Notes: a model not told the origin generated them from the letters alone. DNA of 64,000 nt from Microlunatus flavus (GCF_900110855.1 NZ_FOFA01000002.1:496001-560000), one strand, 5' to 3'. Shown: positions 11,251 to 22,698, counted from the stretch's first letter. Made by a program: numbers and translations.

Positions 11251-11284
11251 CATGCCCGGAGGACACGACCCAAGGAGAACGACG

Positions 11285-13783
<2,499 letters not shown>

Positions 13784-13809
13784 CCGCCCGCCGGGGCGAG
13801 GGCCTGGCT

Positions 13810-14823
13810 TCAGTCCGTTCCGGCGATGGTGGCCAGCAGGCCGAGGTGGTCGCTCCCGGGCACCCGGACCGTCCGCAGCGACGTCGCGGTGAGCTGGTCG
13901 TCGACGAGCACGTGGTCGATGGGCAGCAGCGGCGGGAAGGCCCGGTCGGCCGGATAGGTGGGCAGCCACCCCGCGCCGACGAGCTCGGTGGCGCTGCGCA
14001 TCCCGTCGGCGCGCAGGCGCTGGAGCGGGGCGTGGTCGTCGATGGCGTTCAGGTCGCCCGCCACGACGAGCGGCTGCGACAGGTTGGCGCGGACCGCGGC
14101 CTCGAGCGCGGCGTGGTCGCGGGCGAAGGACCCGCCGCCGCAGTAGGGGTTGCACGGGTGCACGCCGAGGAAGCGGACCGGGCTGCGGCCGGGCACCTCG
14201 AGCGTCATCAGCCACTGCGTGGCCAGGGAGTTCTTGAGCGTGCTCGCGTCGGTCAGGGGGAAGCGCGAGAAGATCGTCGTGTCGCTCGGCGGCCCGTGCA
14301 GGGCCCCGACCGCGTACGGGAAGCGGGCGTCCCACGCCGGCGTCTGGAGCCGGGTCAGGAACGTCCGGTTGGTCTCGCTCAGCACCACGACGTCGGCGCC
14401 TTGAGCGACCTCCGCGATCCGGTCGGTGTCGGCCAGGCCGAGGTGGACGTTCTGCGCGAGCACGGTGAAGGACGGGCCGACGACCGGGCGGTGGTCGGGC
14501 ACGAAGAACGGGGCGATCCAGCTGACGTGCAGGGCCGTCAGCGCCGCGACGACGAGGGCGAGCACCGCCACCGGGGCCTGGCGCCGCGCCCGCACCAGGG
14601 CGACGAGCAGCAGCAGGAGCGCGACCACGTAGAGCGGCAGCCCGTAGGGGACGAAGGACGCGAGCATCGCCCCGGTGTCGTCGGTGGGCGCGAGGACCCG
14701 CAGCGCCGTGGCCGCGAGCGCGGGGAGCAGGAGCAGCAGGGCCAGCACGAGCGCGACGCCGGGTCGGCGCCGCCGGTGCGGCGTGCTGTCCCAGGCCGGG
14801 CGTGCCGCGGTCCGCGCCCTCAC
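13810..14823 (-). CDS. membrane-anchored endonuclease/exonuclease/phosphatase (EEP) protein
   Basis: 337 residues: three N-terminal membrane helices (about residues 18-105) and then an extracytoplasmic EEP-fold domain. EEP motifs seen: TVLAQNVHLG (Asn metal ligand region), ADVVVLSETNR (catalytic Glu), VVAGDLNAIDDHAP (D-x-N) and the terminal GSDHLGLLATI (S-D-H). Similar to the three-helix/EEP proteins widespread in actinobacteria, whose substrate (phosphodiester lipid or nucleic acid) is not settled. GTG 14823 overlaps the upstream GNAT-fusion stop as GTGA, so the two genes are coupled. Confidence 0.82.
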   Translation of the reverse strand: MRARTAARPAWDSTPHRRRRPGVALVLALLLLLPALAATALRVLAPTDDTGAMLASFVPYGLPLYVVALLLLLVALVRARRQAPVAVLALVVAALTALHVSWIAPFFVPDHRPVVGPSFTVLAQNVHLGLADTDRIAEVAQGADVVVLSETNRTFLTRLQTPAWDARFPYAVGALHGPPSDTTIFSRFPLTDASTLKNSLATQWLMTLEVPGRSPVRFLGVHPCNPYCGGGSFARDHAALEAAVRANLSQPLVVAGDLNAIDDHAPLQRLRADGMRSATELVGAGWLPTYPADRAFPPLLPIDHVLVDDQLTATSLRTVRVPGSDHLGLLATIAGTD

Positions 14824-15782
14824 GCGGCGCGGCGCGGGCGGCGGCGCAGCTGCTTGGTCATGCGGATCTCCTGCGGGTGGGGCTGGTAGCGGCACGGCCG
14901 GCGCTGTTCGCCCTCCTCCCAGCCGTGGCTGCGGTAGAAGGCGCGGGCGCCGGCGTTGCCCTCCAGCACCCACAGACCGGCCTCGAGCTCGCCGTTGTCG
15001 TACATCTGACGAACGGCGAACTCCAGGAGTGCCGACCCGTAGCCGCGGCGGGTCCGGTGCGGCACGACGCCGAGGTGGAGCACCTCTCCGGCGTTGGAGA
15101 AGGCCACGAAGCCGAGGGCGTCCTGCTCGCGCTCCAGCACGAAGACGCGGGTCGACGGTGCGTGCAGCTCACGGCGCCAGCGGGCGGTGACCTCGGTGAC
15201 CGGGTAGGGGAACTCCTCGGGCGGGAACAGGTGCTCCAGGTGCTCCTCGCTCGCGGACCGCTCGATGCGGGTGAGCAGGCGGGCCTCGTCGGGGCGCGCC
15301 CGGCGGATCCGGAGCCCGGTCTCCTCGTCCTCGAGGGGCGGGTCGCGTCGCTCGAGCTCGTCGATCAGCTCGTGCGCGACGGCGTCGGCGCGCGTGAACC
15401 GCCCGCGGCGCAGCGAGAAGGTCGACTTCTGCACGCACCACGCCTCCGCGACGCCGTCGTCGGAGCCGACGACCAGCCCGTTCTCACCGGGCGCGACCAG
15501 CGTGACGTCGCCCCAGTCGAAGGAGCGGGAGGAGAACGGGTTGCGCACGTGCAGCCCGTCGTCGTCGGCGACGAGGCGGGGATGCAGCCCGAAGCGCCAG
15601 GCGTAGAGCAGCGCGAGCAGCGCCAGCAGCAGGAGGGCGGCCGGGATCCAGGGCGAGCCCTCGCGGCGGTAGACCAGGTACGCCAGTCCGACGAGCGCGG
15701 CGGCGGCGAGCAGGGTCAGCACGACGACGGCGACCAGCGTGGCGGGCGCCGCACGCCACACCCGCCTGGAGGCGTCCTTCAC
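14820..15782 (-). CDS. two-helix membrane protein with PH-like domain fused to GNAT acetyltransferase
   Basis: 320 residues in three parts. Residues 10-65 hold two hydrophobic helices. Residues 70-145 form a bacterial PH-like beta domain with NPFSSRSFDWGDVTLV, resembling the PH domain of actinobacterial CFP-6-type antigens. Residues 160-310 are a GNAT N-acyltransferase with the acetyl-CoA loop VVPHRTRRGYGSALLE and C-terminal strand ARAFYRSHGW. Both modules are known families; the fusion puts an acetyltransferase at the inner membrane face. GTG 15782 is chosen. Operon partner is the EEP protein. A PH-GNAT boundary artefact from a frameshift is unlikely because the frame is continuous and GC-skew is normal. 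Confidence 0.75.
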   Translation of the reverse strand: MKDASRRVWRAAPATLVAVVVLTLLAAAALVGLAYLVYRREGSPWIPAALLLLALLALLYAWRFGLHPRLVADDDGLHVRNPFSSRSFDWGDVTLVAPGENGLVVGSDDGVAEAWCVQKSTFSLRRGRFTRADAVAHELIDELERRDPPLEDEETGLRIRRARPDEARLLTRIERSASEEHLEHLFPPEEFPYPVTEVTARWRRELHAPSTRVFVLEREQDALGFVAFSNAGEVLHLGVVPHRTRRGYGSALLEFAVRQMYDNGELEAGLWVLEGNAGARAFYRSHGWEEGEQRRPCRYQPHPQEIRMTKQLRRRPRRAA

Positions 15783-15903
15783 CAATCCGTCACTCCCTCG
15801 ACACCCGGCGTCCGGCCGGACTCTACGGGGCCGGGCGCGTTCCGCGTGCCCGCGACGCCCAGCGGACCGTACGGCGCGAGGCGCCTGCCCCCGTCCGTGC
15901 CGG

Positions 15904-15944
15904 TTGTCCACAGCACGGAACCGGTCGAGGGTTCGTCGTCCACA
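15904..15944 (+). promoter_or_regulatory. two DnaA-box-like sites upstream of comEA
   Basis: TTGTCCACA (15904-15912), the preferred actinobacterial DnaA box, and TCGTCCACA (15936-15944), one mismatch, in the same orientation 32 bp apart in the 212-bp space between the PH-GNAT gene and comEA. Confidence 0.45.
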
Positions 15945-15982
15945 GCGCCGGGGACCGGCGGCACGCGGGGCCTCGTCCTGCG

Positions 15983-15988
15983 TACAGA
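15983..15988 (+). promoter_or_regulatory. -10 box of comEA
   Basis: TACAGA (followed by T) ends 7 bases before the comEA GTG at 15995, so the transcript could be leaderless. No convincing -35. Confidence 0.35.
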
Positions 15989-15994
15989 TCAGGT

Positions 15995-16954
15995 GTGGCT
16001 CGACGACACCCTCCGCCCGACCCCGAGCTCGCCGCCCTGGCCCGCGACCGGCTGGCGCGCCTGATGGGAGGCGGTGACGTCGCCGCAGGGCCACGCCGGG
16101 CGGCCGGGGCGCGACGTTCGGGGGAACGGGAGGAGCAGGAGGACGCTGCCGGCCTCCTCGACCCCGGCCCGACGGGCCCCGGCCGTCCCCTCGGCCCGGA
16201 CGACCTCGAGCCGCCACGACGCTTCACGCGCTGGCACCTGGGGGTGGTCGCCGCCGTGCTGCTCGTCGGCGTGGTCTGGGGCGGCTGGTCGTGGCTGCAG
16301 GCCCGACCCGAGGCGGTCGCCGCACCGACGGTGGCGCCGGCGCCCGCGCAGTCTGCCGACGCCACGGGGTCGTCCGGTTCGTCGTCGTCTCCTTCGAGCG
16401 CGAGCGCGAGCGCGACCGCCGCGCCGGCCGACCCGGGTGCGAGTGGCGGGGCCGGCCAGCAGGCCGCCGGACCGGTGGTGCACGTGCTGGGGGCGGTCCG
16501 GCACCCCGGCCTGGTCCACCTGAAGTCCGGGGCGCGCGTCGAGGACGCCCTCGAGGCCGCCGGCGGGCTGCGGCGCGACGCCGACCCGGGCGAGCTCAAC
16601 CTCGCCCAGCCCCTCGAGGACGGGGTGCAGGTCGTCGTCGGCACCCGGCAGCACCCGGCCGGCGAGGTCAGGGCAGGCCCAGGGGGGACCGCCGGCGGGA
16701 CGTCGGGCACCGCGGCGGGGACGGCGCGCACGTCGGGCGGGACCAGTGGCGGTGCGGCGGGCTCCGTGGTCGACCTCAACCGCGCCACCGTGGACCAGCT
16801 GGACACGCTGCCCGGGGTCGGGCCGGTGACCGCGCAGAAGATCCTCGACTGGCGCGAGCAGCACGGACGCTTCTCCCGCGCGGAGGAGCTGCAGGAGGTC
16901 GACGGGATCGGGCCGAAGACGTACGCCCGGATCGCGCCGCACGTCCGGGTGTGA
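15995..16954 (+). CDS. comEA: ComEA-type DNA-binding protein
   Basis: 319 residues. A cytoplasmic N-terminal region of about 78 residues, a membrane helix (HLGVVAAVLLVGVVWGGWSW), a Ser/Ala-rich linker, an SLBB domain (HVLGAVRHPGLVHLKSGARV) and a C-terminal pair of helix-hairpin-helix motifs with TLPGVGPVTAQKILDWREQ and VDGIGPKTYARIAPHV. This is the competence DNA receptor architecture, displaying HhH motifs outside the membrane to bind incoming DNA. The last seven bases overlap the comEC start region as GTGA. The long cytoplasmic head is typical of actinobacterial versions. Whether this organism is naturally transformable cannot be told. Confidence 0.9.
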   Translation: MARRHPPPDPELAALARDRLARLMGGGDVAAGPRRAAGARRSGEREEQEDAAGLLDPGPTGPGRPLGPDDLEPPRRFTRWHLGVVAAVLLVGVVWGGWSWLQARPEAVAAPTVAPAPAQSADATGSSGSSSSPSSASASATAAPADPGASGGAGQQAAGPVVHVLGAVRHPGLVHLKSGARVEDALEAAGGLRRDADPGELNLAQPLEDGVQVVVGTRQHPAGEVRAGPGGTAGGTSGTAAGTARTSGGTSGGAAGSVVDLNRATVDQLDTLPGVGPVTAQKILDWREQHGRFSRAEELQEVDGIGPKTYARIAPHVRV

Positions 16955-19266
16955 CGACGCACGCGCCCGACCTGCGCATGGTCGCGGTCGCCGTGGCGGC
17001 GTGGGGCGGTGCCTGGCTCGGCACGTCCGGCTCCCCGGCGACCTGGGGTGGTGTCGCGCTCGTCGCGCTGCTCGTCGGCCTGGTCGCGTGGCGGCGGGGT
17101 TCGGTGCTCCTGCTCGCGACCGCGGTGGTGCTCGCCGTGACCGGGGCGACCGGGGCGGTCCGTGCCGAGGCCCTCGCCTCGGGACCGGTCGCCACGCTCG
17201 CGGCGCAGCGGGCCGTGGCGGCGGTGGTCCTCGAGGTGCGCGGGGACGCGCGGGTGCACCCGGCCGAGGGGGTGCGGCCCGCGTACGCGACCCTGCCGGG
17301 CCTCGCCGTCGAGCTGGACGGGCGCGGCCGGACCTGGCGCACCCGCACGCCGGTGCTCGTCGTCGTCACGGGGGGTGCGGTGCCCGTGTGGAGCCACTGG
17401 CCCGTCGGCTCGCGGGTGCGGGTGTCCGGCCGGCTCGAGCCCGCCGAGCGGGGCGACCCGTACGGCGCCGTGCTGCGGGTCCGGACCGGGGGCACGTCCG
17501 TGCGCGCGCCGCCGGCGTCGCTGCGGCTGGTCGAGCGGGTCCGGCAGGGCCTGCGCGCCTCGGTGGCGCACCGCAGGAGCGAGCCGCGCGCGCTGGTCCC
17601 GGCGCTGGTGCTCGGCGACACCTCCGCCCTCACCCCGGCGGTGGTGGACGACTTCCGCACCACCGGGCTGTCGCACCTGACGGCGGTCTCCGGCGCGAAC
17701 CTGACGCTGCTGCTGGCCTTCTGCCTGCTGCTCGCGCGCTGGGCGGGCGTGCGCGGCTGGGCCCTGCGGGCGGTGGGGCTGGCGACCGTGGTGGTGTTCG
17801 TCGGCCTGTGCCGCAGCGAGCCCAGCGTCCTGCGCGCGGCCGCGATGGGGCTGGTCGCGCTCGCGGCGCTCGGCGCGGGCGGTCGGGCGGCGGGGATGCG
17901 GCACCTCGCGGTGGCGTCGACCGGCCTGCTGCTGCTCGACCCCTACCTGGGCCGGTCGGTCGGGTTCGCGCTGTCGGTGCTGGCCAGCGGCGGCATCGTC
18001 TGGTGGGCCGGGCCGTGGAGCGCGCTGCTGCGGCGCTGGCTGCCCGGCCCGGTGGCGGAGGCCGTCGCGGTCCCGCTGGCCGCGCACCTGGCCACCCTGC
18101 CGGTGGTCGCGGCCATCTCGGGACGCGTCAGCGTCTCCGGGTTGCTGGCGAACGCGGTGGCGGGACCGTTCGTCGGTCCGGCGACCGTGCTCGGGTTCGC
18201 GGCGGCCGGCGCCTCGCTCGCGAGCGCGCACGGGGCCGCGGTGCTGGGGTTCGGCGCGGCCTGGTCGGCGCAGCCGATCCTGTGGGTCGCGCACGCCGGG
18301 GCGGTGCTGCCCGGGTCGGCGCACGACTGGCCGGCGTCGCCGTTCGCGCTCGGCTGGCTCGCGGCGGCCTGCCTCGCCGTCGGGCTGCTGCTGCCGCACG
18401 TGCTCGTCCGGCGCTGGCTCGTCGTGGCCCTCGCCGTGCTGATGGTGCTCGCCCTGCTGGCGCCGCCGCACCGCCCGGGCTGGCCCCCGCGGGACTGGGT
18501 CCTCGTGGCCTGCGACGTCGGCCAGGGCGACGGGCTGGTGCTGCGGGCGGGGGAGCGGGACGCGGTGGTGGTCGACACGGGGCCGGACCCGGCGCTGCTG
18601 CGGCGCTGCCTCGACGAGCTCGGCGTGCGGCGGGTGCCGCTGCTGGTGCTGACGCACTTCCACGACGACCACACCGGCGGGCTGGACGGGGTGCTCGGCG
18701 TGCGGCCGGTCGGGCAGGTGTGGGTGTCGCCGCTCGCCTCGCCGTCGGGCGAGGCCGCCCGGGTGCGCGCCGAGGCGGCGGGGCTGGAGGTGCCGGTGCT
18801 GACGCCGGCGCTGGGCGCCCGCGCGACGGTGGGCGCGGTCGGGCTCGAGGTCCTGGGCCCGCGGGCCGGGCCGGCGCAGGACGTGGCCGCCGAGGACGAG
18901 TCCGGCCGGCAGAACGACGCGAGCCTGGTGGTGATGGCGACCGTCTCGGGGGTGCGGGTGCTGCTGAGCGGCGACGTGGAGCCGCCGGGGCAGGAGGCGG
19001 TCGTGGCGGCGGGCGTGGACCTGCACGCCGACGTGCTCAAGGTGCCGCACCACGGCTCGTCGCGGCAGGACGAGGCGTTCCTCGCCGCGACGCACGCGCG
19101 GCTGGCGATCGCCAGTGCGGGGGTGGACAACGACTACGGCCACCCGGCGCCGAGCACGGTGGCCCGGCTGCGGGCCCTCGGCATGCAGGTCCTGGCGACC
19201 AACGAGCACGGCGCGGTGGCCGTCGAGGCCGACGGCGGCCGCGTGCTGGTGGCGAGCGAGCGATGA
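16951..19266 (+). CDS. comEC: ComEC/Rec2-family DNA channel protein
   Basis: 771 residues: N-terminal membrane segments and a DUF4131-like extracellular OB domain, the Competence domain with LTAVSGANLTLLLAFCLLLA and many helices (about 220-490), and a C-terminal metallo-beta-lactamase-like domain with LTHFHDDHTGG (H-x-H-x-D-H) and a later KVPHHGSSRQ. It forms the inner-membrane channel passing single-stranded DNA in, with the MBL part a likely nuclease. GTG 16951 overlaps the comEA stop. comFA-like partners are not in this window. Confidence 0.92.
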   Translation: MTTHAPDLRMVAVAVAAWGGAWLGTSGSPATWGGVALVALLVGLVAWRRGSVLLLATAVVLAVTGATGAVRAEALASGPVATLAAQRAVAAVVLEVRGDARVHPAEGVRPAYATLPGLAVELDGRGRTWRTRTPVLVVVTGGAVPVWSHWPVGSRVRVSGRLEPAERGDPYGAVLRVRTGGTSVRAPPASLRLVERVRQGLRASVAHRRSEPRALVPALVLGDTSALTPAVVDDFRTTGLSHLTAVSGANLTLLLAFCLLLARWAGVRGWALRAVGLATVVVFVGLCRSEPSVLRAAAMGLVALAALGAGGRAAGMRHLAVASTGLLLLDPYLGRSVGFALSVLASGGIVWWAGPWSALLRRWLPGPVAEAVAVPLAAHLATLPVVAAISGRVSVSGLLANAVAGPFVGPATVLGFAAAGASLASAHGAAVLGFGAAWSAQPILWVAHAGAVLPGSAHDWPASPFALGWLAAACLAVGLLLPHVLVRRWLVVALAVLMVLALLAPPHRPGWPPRDWVLVACDVGQGDGLVLRAGERDAVVVDTGPDPALLRRCLDELGVRRVPLLVLTHFHDDHTGGLDGVLGVRPVGQVWVSPLASPSGEAARVRAEAAGLEVPVLTPALGARATVGAVGLEVLGPRAGPAQDVAAEDESGRQNDASLVVMATVSGVRVLLSGDVEPPGQEAVVAAGVDLHADVLKVPHHGSSRQDEAFLAATHARLAIASAGVDNDYGHPAPSTVARLRALGMQVLATNEHGAVAVEADGGRVLVASER

Positions 19267-19304
19267 GCGGACCGGTGGCAGCGGCTCGGGGTGGCAGGGC
19301 CTGC

Positions 19305-20753
19305 TCAGCGGGCGGCGGTCAGGCCCGTCACGGGGTCGAGCCGCAGGCGGCGGGCGCCGCAGGTGAGGAGGACGACGTCGCCGGGGTCGCCGGGCGTCGT
19401 GGCGGCGGACGCCGGGTCGGGCCGGCCGCCGGCGAAGCGCGCGCGCACCTCGCGCTTGTCGCCGCAGACGAAGCGCCACAGGGCGGGGCCGCCGTGCAGC
19501 GGGACCGCGACGACCTGGTCGGCGGTCCGGTCGAAGCGGTTGGAGCCGGCCAGCACGAGCACGTCGCCGTAGCGGGCCCCGGCGAGCGGGCGCGGCTCGC
19601 CGGCCGGGCCCAGCGAGCCGGAACGGCCGGTGGGCAGGGGCAGCGTCGGCGGCGAGGAGCCGGCCGAGCGGTCGTCGGACGCGCCGGCGGGCGCGGGCCG
19701 ACGCAGGGCGACGGGGGAGACCGAGACCCCGGCGACGGTGGTGCCGAGCTGGTGGTAGCCGGCGTACGCGGTGACGGTGGCGCAGCCGGACCCGCTGACG
19801 GCGACCGTCTGCGTGGGGGTCGCGGCCGGGGCGTCGGTGTCGGGCGGGTAGACCCAGGTCGCGCAGGTGAAGTGCAGCTCGTCGCCGGGACTGCCGTAGC
19901 GCAGCTGGGTGACGCGCTGGTCGGCGACGGTCTGCGCGGTCCACCACAGCTCGAGCAGGGCGACCAGGCCGACCGCGAGCGCCGCGTACCAGCGCCACCG
20001 CCGCCGAGCACCTCCCCGAGGCCACACCTGGTAGGCGAGCCAGGCGACGACGCCGAGCAGGGCGCCGAAGAGGGAGAGCCGGACGGAGGCCGCCGTCAGC
20101 AGCGCGGCGAACCGCAGCCCGACGCTGTTGCCCGCCAGGACCTCGGCCTCGGTGCGCAGGTCGCCGGCGAGGAGCCAGCGGCCGACGGCGAGCGGCCCGG
20201 GCAGCAGCAGCACCCAGACGGCGACCAGCAGCGCCCCGGTGCGGCTGGTCACCGGCCGGCGCGGCGCCAGCCCGGCGACGACGGCGTGGCTCGCGGCCCA
20301 CCAGGCCGACGCCAGCCAGACGAGCAGCACCACGACCGCGAGGGCCCCGGCACCCAGACCGGCGACGGCCTGGGCGAGGAGGAGGACGAGGGCCACGACC
20401 GAGCCGACCAGCGTCGGAGGCACGAGCCAGACGGGCGCGACACGGTCGCTGCGGCGGACGAGCAGGGCCAGGGCGGCGCTGCAGAGCAGCAGCAGGCCCG
20501 CGCCGAGCGGGTGGTCCAGCACCGACACGAGGCCCAGCTGTTCCAGCCACCAGTCGCGGGCGGGCAGCGCGGTCGTCTCGGGGACGCCGCGCCCGACGAC
20601 GAAGAGCCACTGGACGCCGAGCAGGAGGGCGAGCGGGACGGTGGCCGCGTGCCGCACGGTACGGCGGACCTGCCCGAGCTCGCGGCCCGGCCACGGCGAC
20701 CCGAGCGCCGGCTCGACGGCCTTCGTCGCGACCCACCCCGCCGTCGCCGTCAC
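19305..20753 (-). CDS. multi-pass membrane protein with extracytoplasmic C-terminal domain, unknown function
   Basis: 482 residues. The first two-thirds have seven or eight hydrophobic helices (for example VPLALLLGVQWLFVV, LVGSVVALVLLLAQAV, LGAGALAVVVLLVWLASAWW, YAALAVGLVALLELWW). The rest is soluble, with two Cys-bearing segments (HFTCATWVYPP, GSGCATVTAY) and a late C-G-D pair, presumably outside the cell. It lies 4 bases after the SPFH-like gene stop, hence one operon. I do not recognise the family. GTG 20753 was chosen as the first start after that stop. Confidence 0.6.
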   Translation of the reverse strand: MTATAGWVATKAVEPALGSPWPGRELGQVRRTVRHAATVPLALLLGVQWLFVVGRGVPETTALPARDWWLEQLGLVSVLDHPLGAGLLLLCSAALALLVRRSDRVAPVWLVPPTLVGSVVALVLLLAQAVAGLGAGALAVVVLLVWLASAWWAASHAVVAGLAPRRPVTSRTGALLVAVWVLLLPGPLAVGRWLLAGDLRTEAEVLAGNSVGLRFAALLTAASVRLSLFGALLGVVAWLAYQVWPRGGARRRWRWYAALAVGLVALLELWWTAQTVADQRVTQLRYGSPGDELHFTCATWVYPPDTDAPAATPTQTVAVSGSGCATVTAYAGYHQLGTTVAGVSVSPVALRRPAPAGASDDRSAGSSPPTLPLPTGRSGSLGPAGEPRPLAGARYGDVLVLAGSNRFDRTADQVVAVPLHGGPALWRFVCGDKREVRARFAGGRPDPASAATTPGDPGDVVLLTCGARRLRLDPVTGLTAAR

Positions 20754-20757
20754 CTCG

Positions 20758-21468
20758 TCACCCCTGCGGCCCGGGCAGGGCCGCGGGGGCCACGACACCG
20801 GGGACGGGCACGAGGGCAGCGGGCCACCCGCGGCCCTCGGTGGGCCAGTCGACGTCGACCACCTCGAGCGCCGACCGGTCGAGGGCCCCGCCCAGGAACG
20901 TGCGCGGCAACGCCTCGTCGAGGACCACGCCGAGGCTGCTGCTGGTGAGGTCGGCCAGCGTGCGGCGCCGGACCGCGTCCGTCGTCCGGTTGGTCACCTC
21001 GCGGGCCAGGCGCTCGAGGAGCCGGTCGCCGAACCCGTCGAGCAGGTCGGGGCCGTCGTCGCCCCCTCCGCCGCGGAAGCGGGCGTCGTCCTCGAGGAGC
21101 TCGTGCAACTCCGACGGCGACGACGCCAGCGACACCGTGAGCCGTAGCTCGACCTGGTGGACCGTGCGGTCGTCGAGCGTGTCGAACGGACCGACGCGCA
21201 GCCACACGTCGACGGGGTCGTGGGTGAGGACGACGTACGTCGGCTGGGCTCGGGTCACCAGCGGCGGCCACACGAGCCGGCCGCTCGGCAGGACCTCGGG
21301 CGCGGAGCCGGGCCGGTGCAGGAGCACGGTGGTGCCGTCAGCGACGTGGCCGAGGGTCTCGACGCGGCGGGCCCGGCTCACCAGCCGGTTGGGCGGCGAG
21401 GGCGGCTGGGCGGCGGCGCGGCGCTGCAGGACACGCAGCAGGAGCACCTCCACCAGCGGCGCGACCAC
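20758..21468 (-). CDS. possible SPFH/band-7-like protein, unknown function
   Basis: 236 residues, soluble apart from a short hydrophobic N-terminus (MVAPLVEVLLLRVLQRR). The middle reads like an SPFH fold: a beta half (VLLHRPGSAPEVLPSGRLVW, VVLTHDPVDVWLRV, VHQVELRLTVSLA) and then a helix LLERLAREVTNRTTDAVRRR leading to a strand VVDVDW. The resemblance is by pattern only. It is the first gene of a two-gene operon with the membrane protein; together they could make a membrane microdomain or gating pair. GTG 21468. Confidence 0.5.
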   Translation of the reverse strand: MVAPLVEVLLLRVLQRRAAAQPPSPPNRLVSRARRVETLGHVADGTTVLLHRPGSAPEVLPSGRLVWPPLVTRAQPTYVVLTHDPVDVWLRVGPFDTLDDRTVHQVELRLTVSLASSPSELHELLEDDARFRGGGGDDGPDLLDGFGDRLLERLAREVTNRTTDAVRRRTLADLTSSSLGVVLDEALPRTFLGGALDRSALEVVDVDWPTEGRGWPAALVPVPGVVAPAALPGPQG

Positions 21469-21612
21469 GACGGAACCCCCTCGTCGGGCGGACGCCGCCC
21501 TCCTGCGGCCCAGGTATACACCGCAGGGGACCGGTGGGGCCCTCCTGCGGGCGCGCGGTCAGGGCGTGTCGGTGGGTCGGAGGGTGTCGGTGGGTCCTGG
21601 CATGCTGACGCC

Positions 21613-22632
21613 GTGCCCGCAGCCAGGTCGACCTCCCGCAGCGCGGCGCGGCCGTCCTCGTCCCGGGCCGCCACGGGCTCGCCGTTCGGGCGGACGACCC
21701 TGGTCACCGGGCCGGAGGGCCTGCTCGCCGACCGCGCGGTGGCCGACCTGCTCGCCCGTGCCCGCAAGGAGTCGCCCGAGGTCGAGGTCAGCCGGACCGA
21801 GGCCGCCGTCCTCGACGGGGCGCGGCTGACCGAGCTCAGCGGGTCGTCGCTCTTCGCGACCCGCAAGGCGGTCGTCGTCACCGACCTGGGCAACCTCGCG
21901 CCCGACGTCGCCCCCGAGCTGCTCGAGGTCGTCGCCGCGCGGCTCGTCGACGTGGCCCTGGTGCTGGTCCACCCTGGCGGCCAGAAGGGCAAGGGGGTCC
22001 TCGACAAGCTCAAGGCGCTGGACGTGACGGTCGTGGACTGCCCGCCGGTCAAGACCTGGGAGCTGCCGCAGTTCGTGGCCGCCGAGATCCGGCAGGCGGG
22101 CGGGACCGTGGACCCGGGTGCGGCCCAGGCGCTGGTCGACGCCGTCGGCGCCGACCTCCGGGCGCTCGCCGCCGGCGCGGCCCAGCTGGTCTCGGACACC
22201 GAGGGCCACGTTCGTACGGAGGACGTCCGCCGCTACTTCGGCGGCCGCGCCGACGTCACCAGCTTCGCCGTCACCGACTCCGTCCTGGCCGGCAGCACCG
22301 GCGTGGCGATGGAGCAGCTGCGCTGGGCCCTCACGACCGGGGTGCCGCCGGTGCTGGTCACCAGCGCGCTCGCCTCGGGCATCCGCGCGCTCGGCAAGCT
22401 CGTCGGCGCGGCGCCCGGGCAGCGCGACGTCGACCTGGCCCGCGAGGTCGGGGTCCCGCCGTGGAAGCTGAAGAGCATGCGCGCGCAGGCCCGCGGCTGG
22501 GACGCGCGGGGCCTGGCGGTCGCGCTGCGCGCGGTCGCGACGGCCGACGCGGACGTCAAGGGCGCGGCGGAGGACGCCGCGTTCTCCCTCGAGCGCGCCG
22601 TCCTCGCGGTGGCCGCCGCCCGCCGCTCCTGA
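21613..22632 (+). CDS. holA: DNA polymerase III subunit delta
   Basis: Clamp-loader delta subunit (339 residues) that opens the beta clamp during replication. The pattern fits HolA: N-terminal LVTGPEGLLADRAVADLL, the degenerate AAA+ core with LVLVHPGGQKGKG and VDCPPVKTWELPQFV, and the C-terminal collar helices VAMEQLRWALTTGVPPVLV and PPWKLKSMRAQARGW. It stands alone here beyond comEC, the usual actinobacterial order comEC-holA-rpsT-lepA with an inserted operon on the other strand. GTG 21613 gives a basic N-terminal tail common in the phylum. Confidence 0.9.
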   Translation: MPAARSTSRSAARPSSSRAATGSPFGRTTLVTGPEGLLADRAVADLLARARKESPEVEVSRTEAAVLDGARLTELSGSSLFATRKAVVVTDLGNLAPDVAPELLEVVAARLVDVALVLVHPGGQKGKGVLDKLKALDVTVVDCPPVKTWELPQFVAAEIRQAGGTVDPGAAQALVDAVGADLRALAAGAAQLVSDTEGHVRTEDVRRYFGGRADVTSFAVTDSVLAGSTGVAMEQLRWALTTGVPPVLVTSALASGIRALGKLVGAAPGQRDVDLAREVGVPPWKLKSMRAQARGWDARGLAVALRAVATADADVKGAAEDAAFSLERAVLAVAAARRS

Positions 22633-22698
22633 CCCCCGGCCTCCCGGCACCCTGGCCGGCGGCCCTCAACCGGCGGCCCTCAACCCCTCAAGTCGAGA

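Noticed and set aside
15823-20736. 1637-codon minus-strand frame opposite comEA and comEC
   Set aside because: Shadow frame in GC-rich coding DNA; comEA/comEC motifs on the plus strand are complete.
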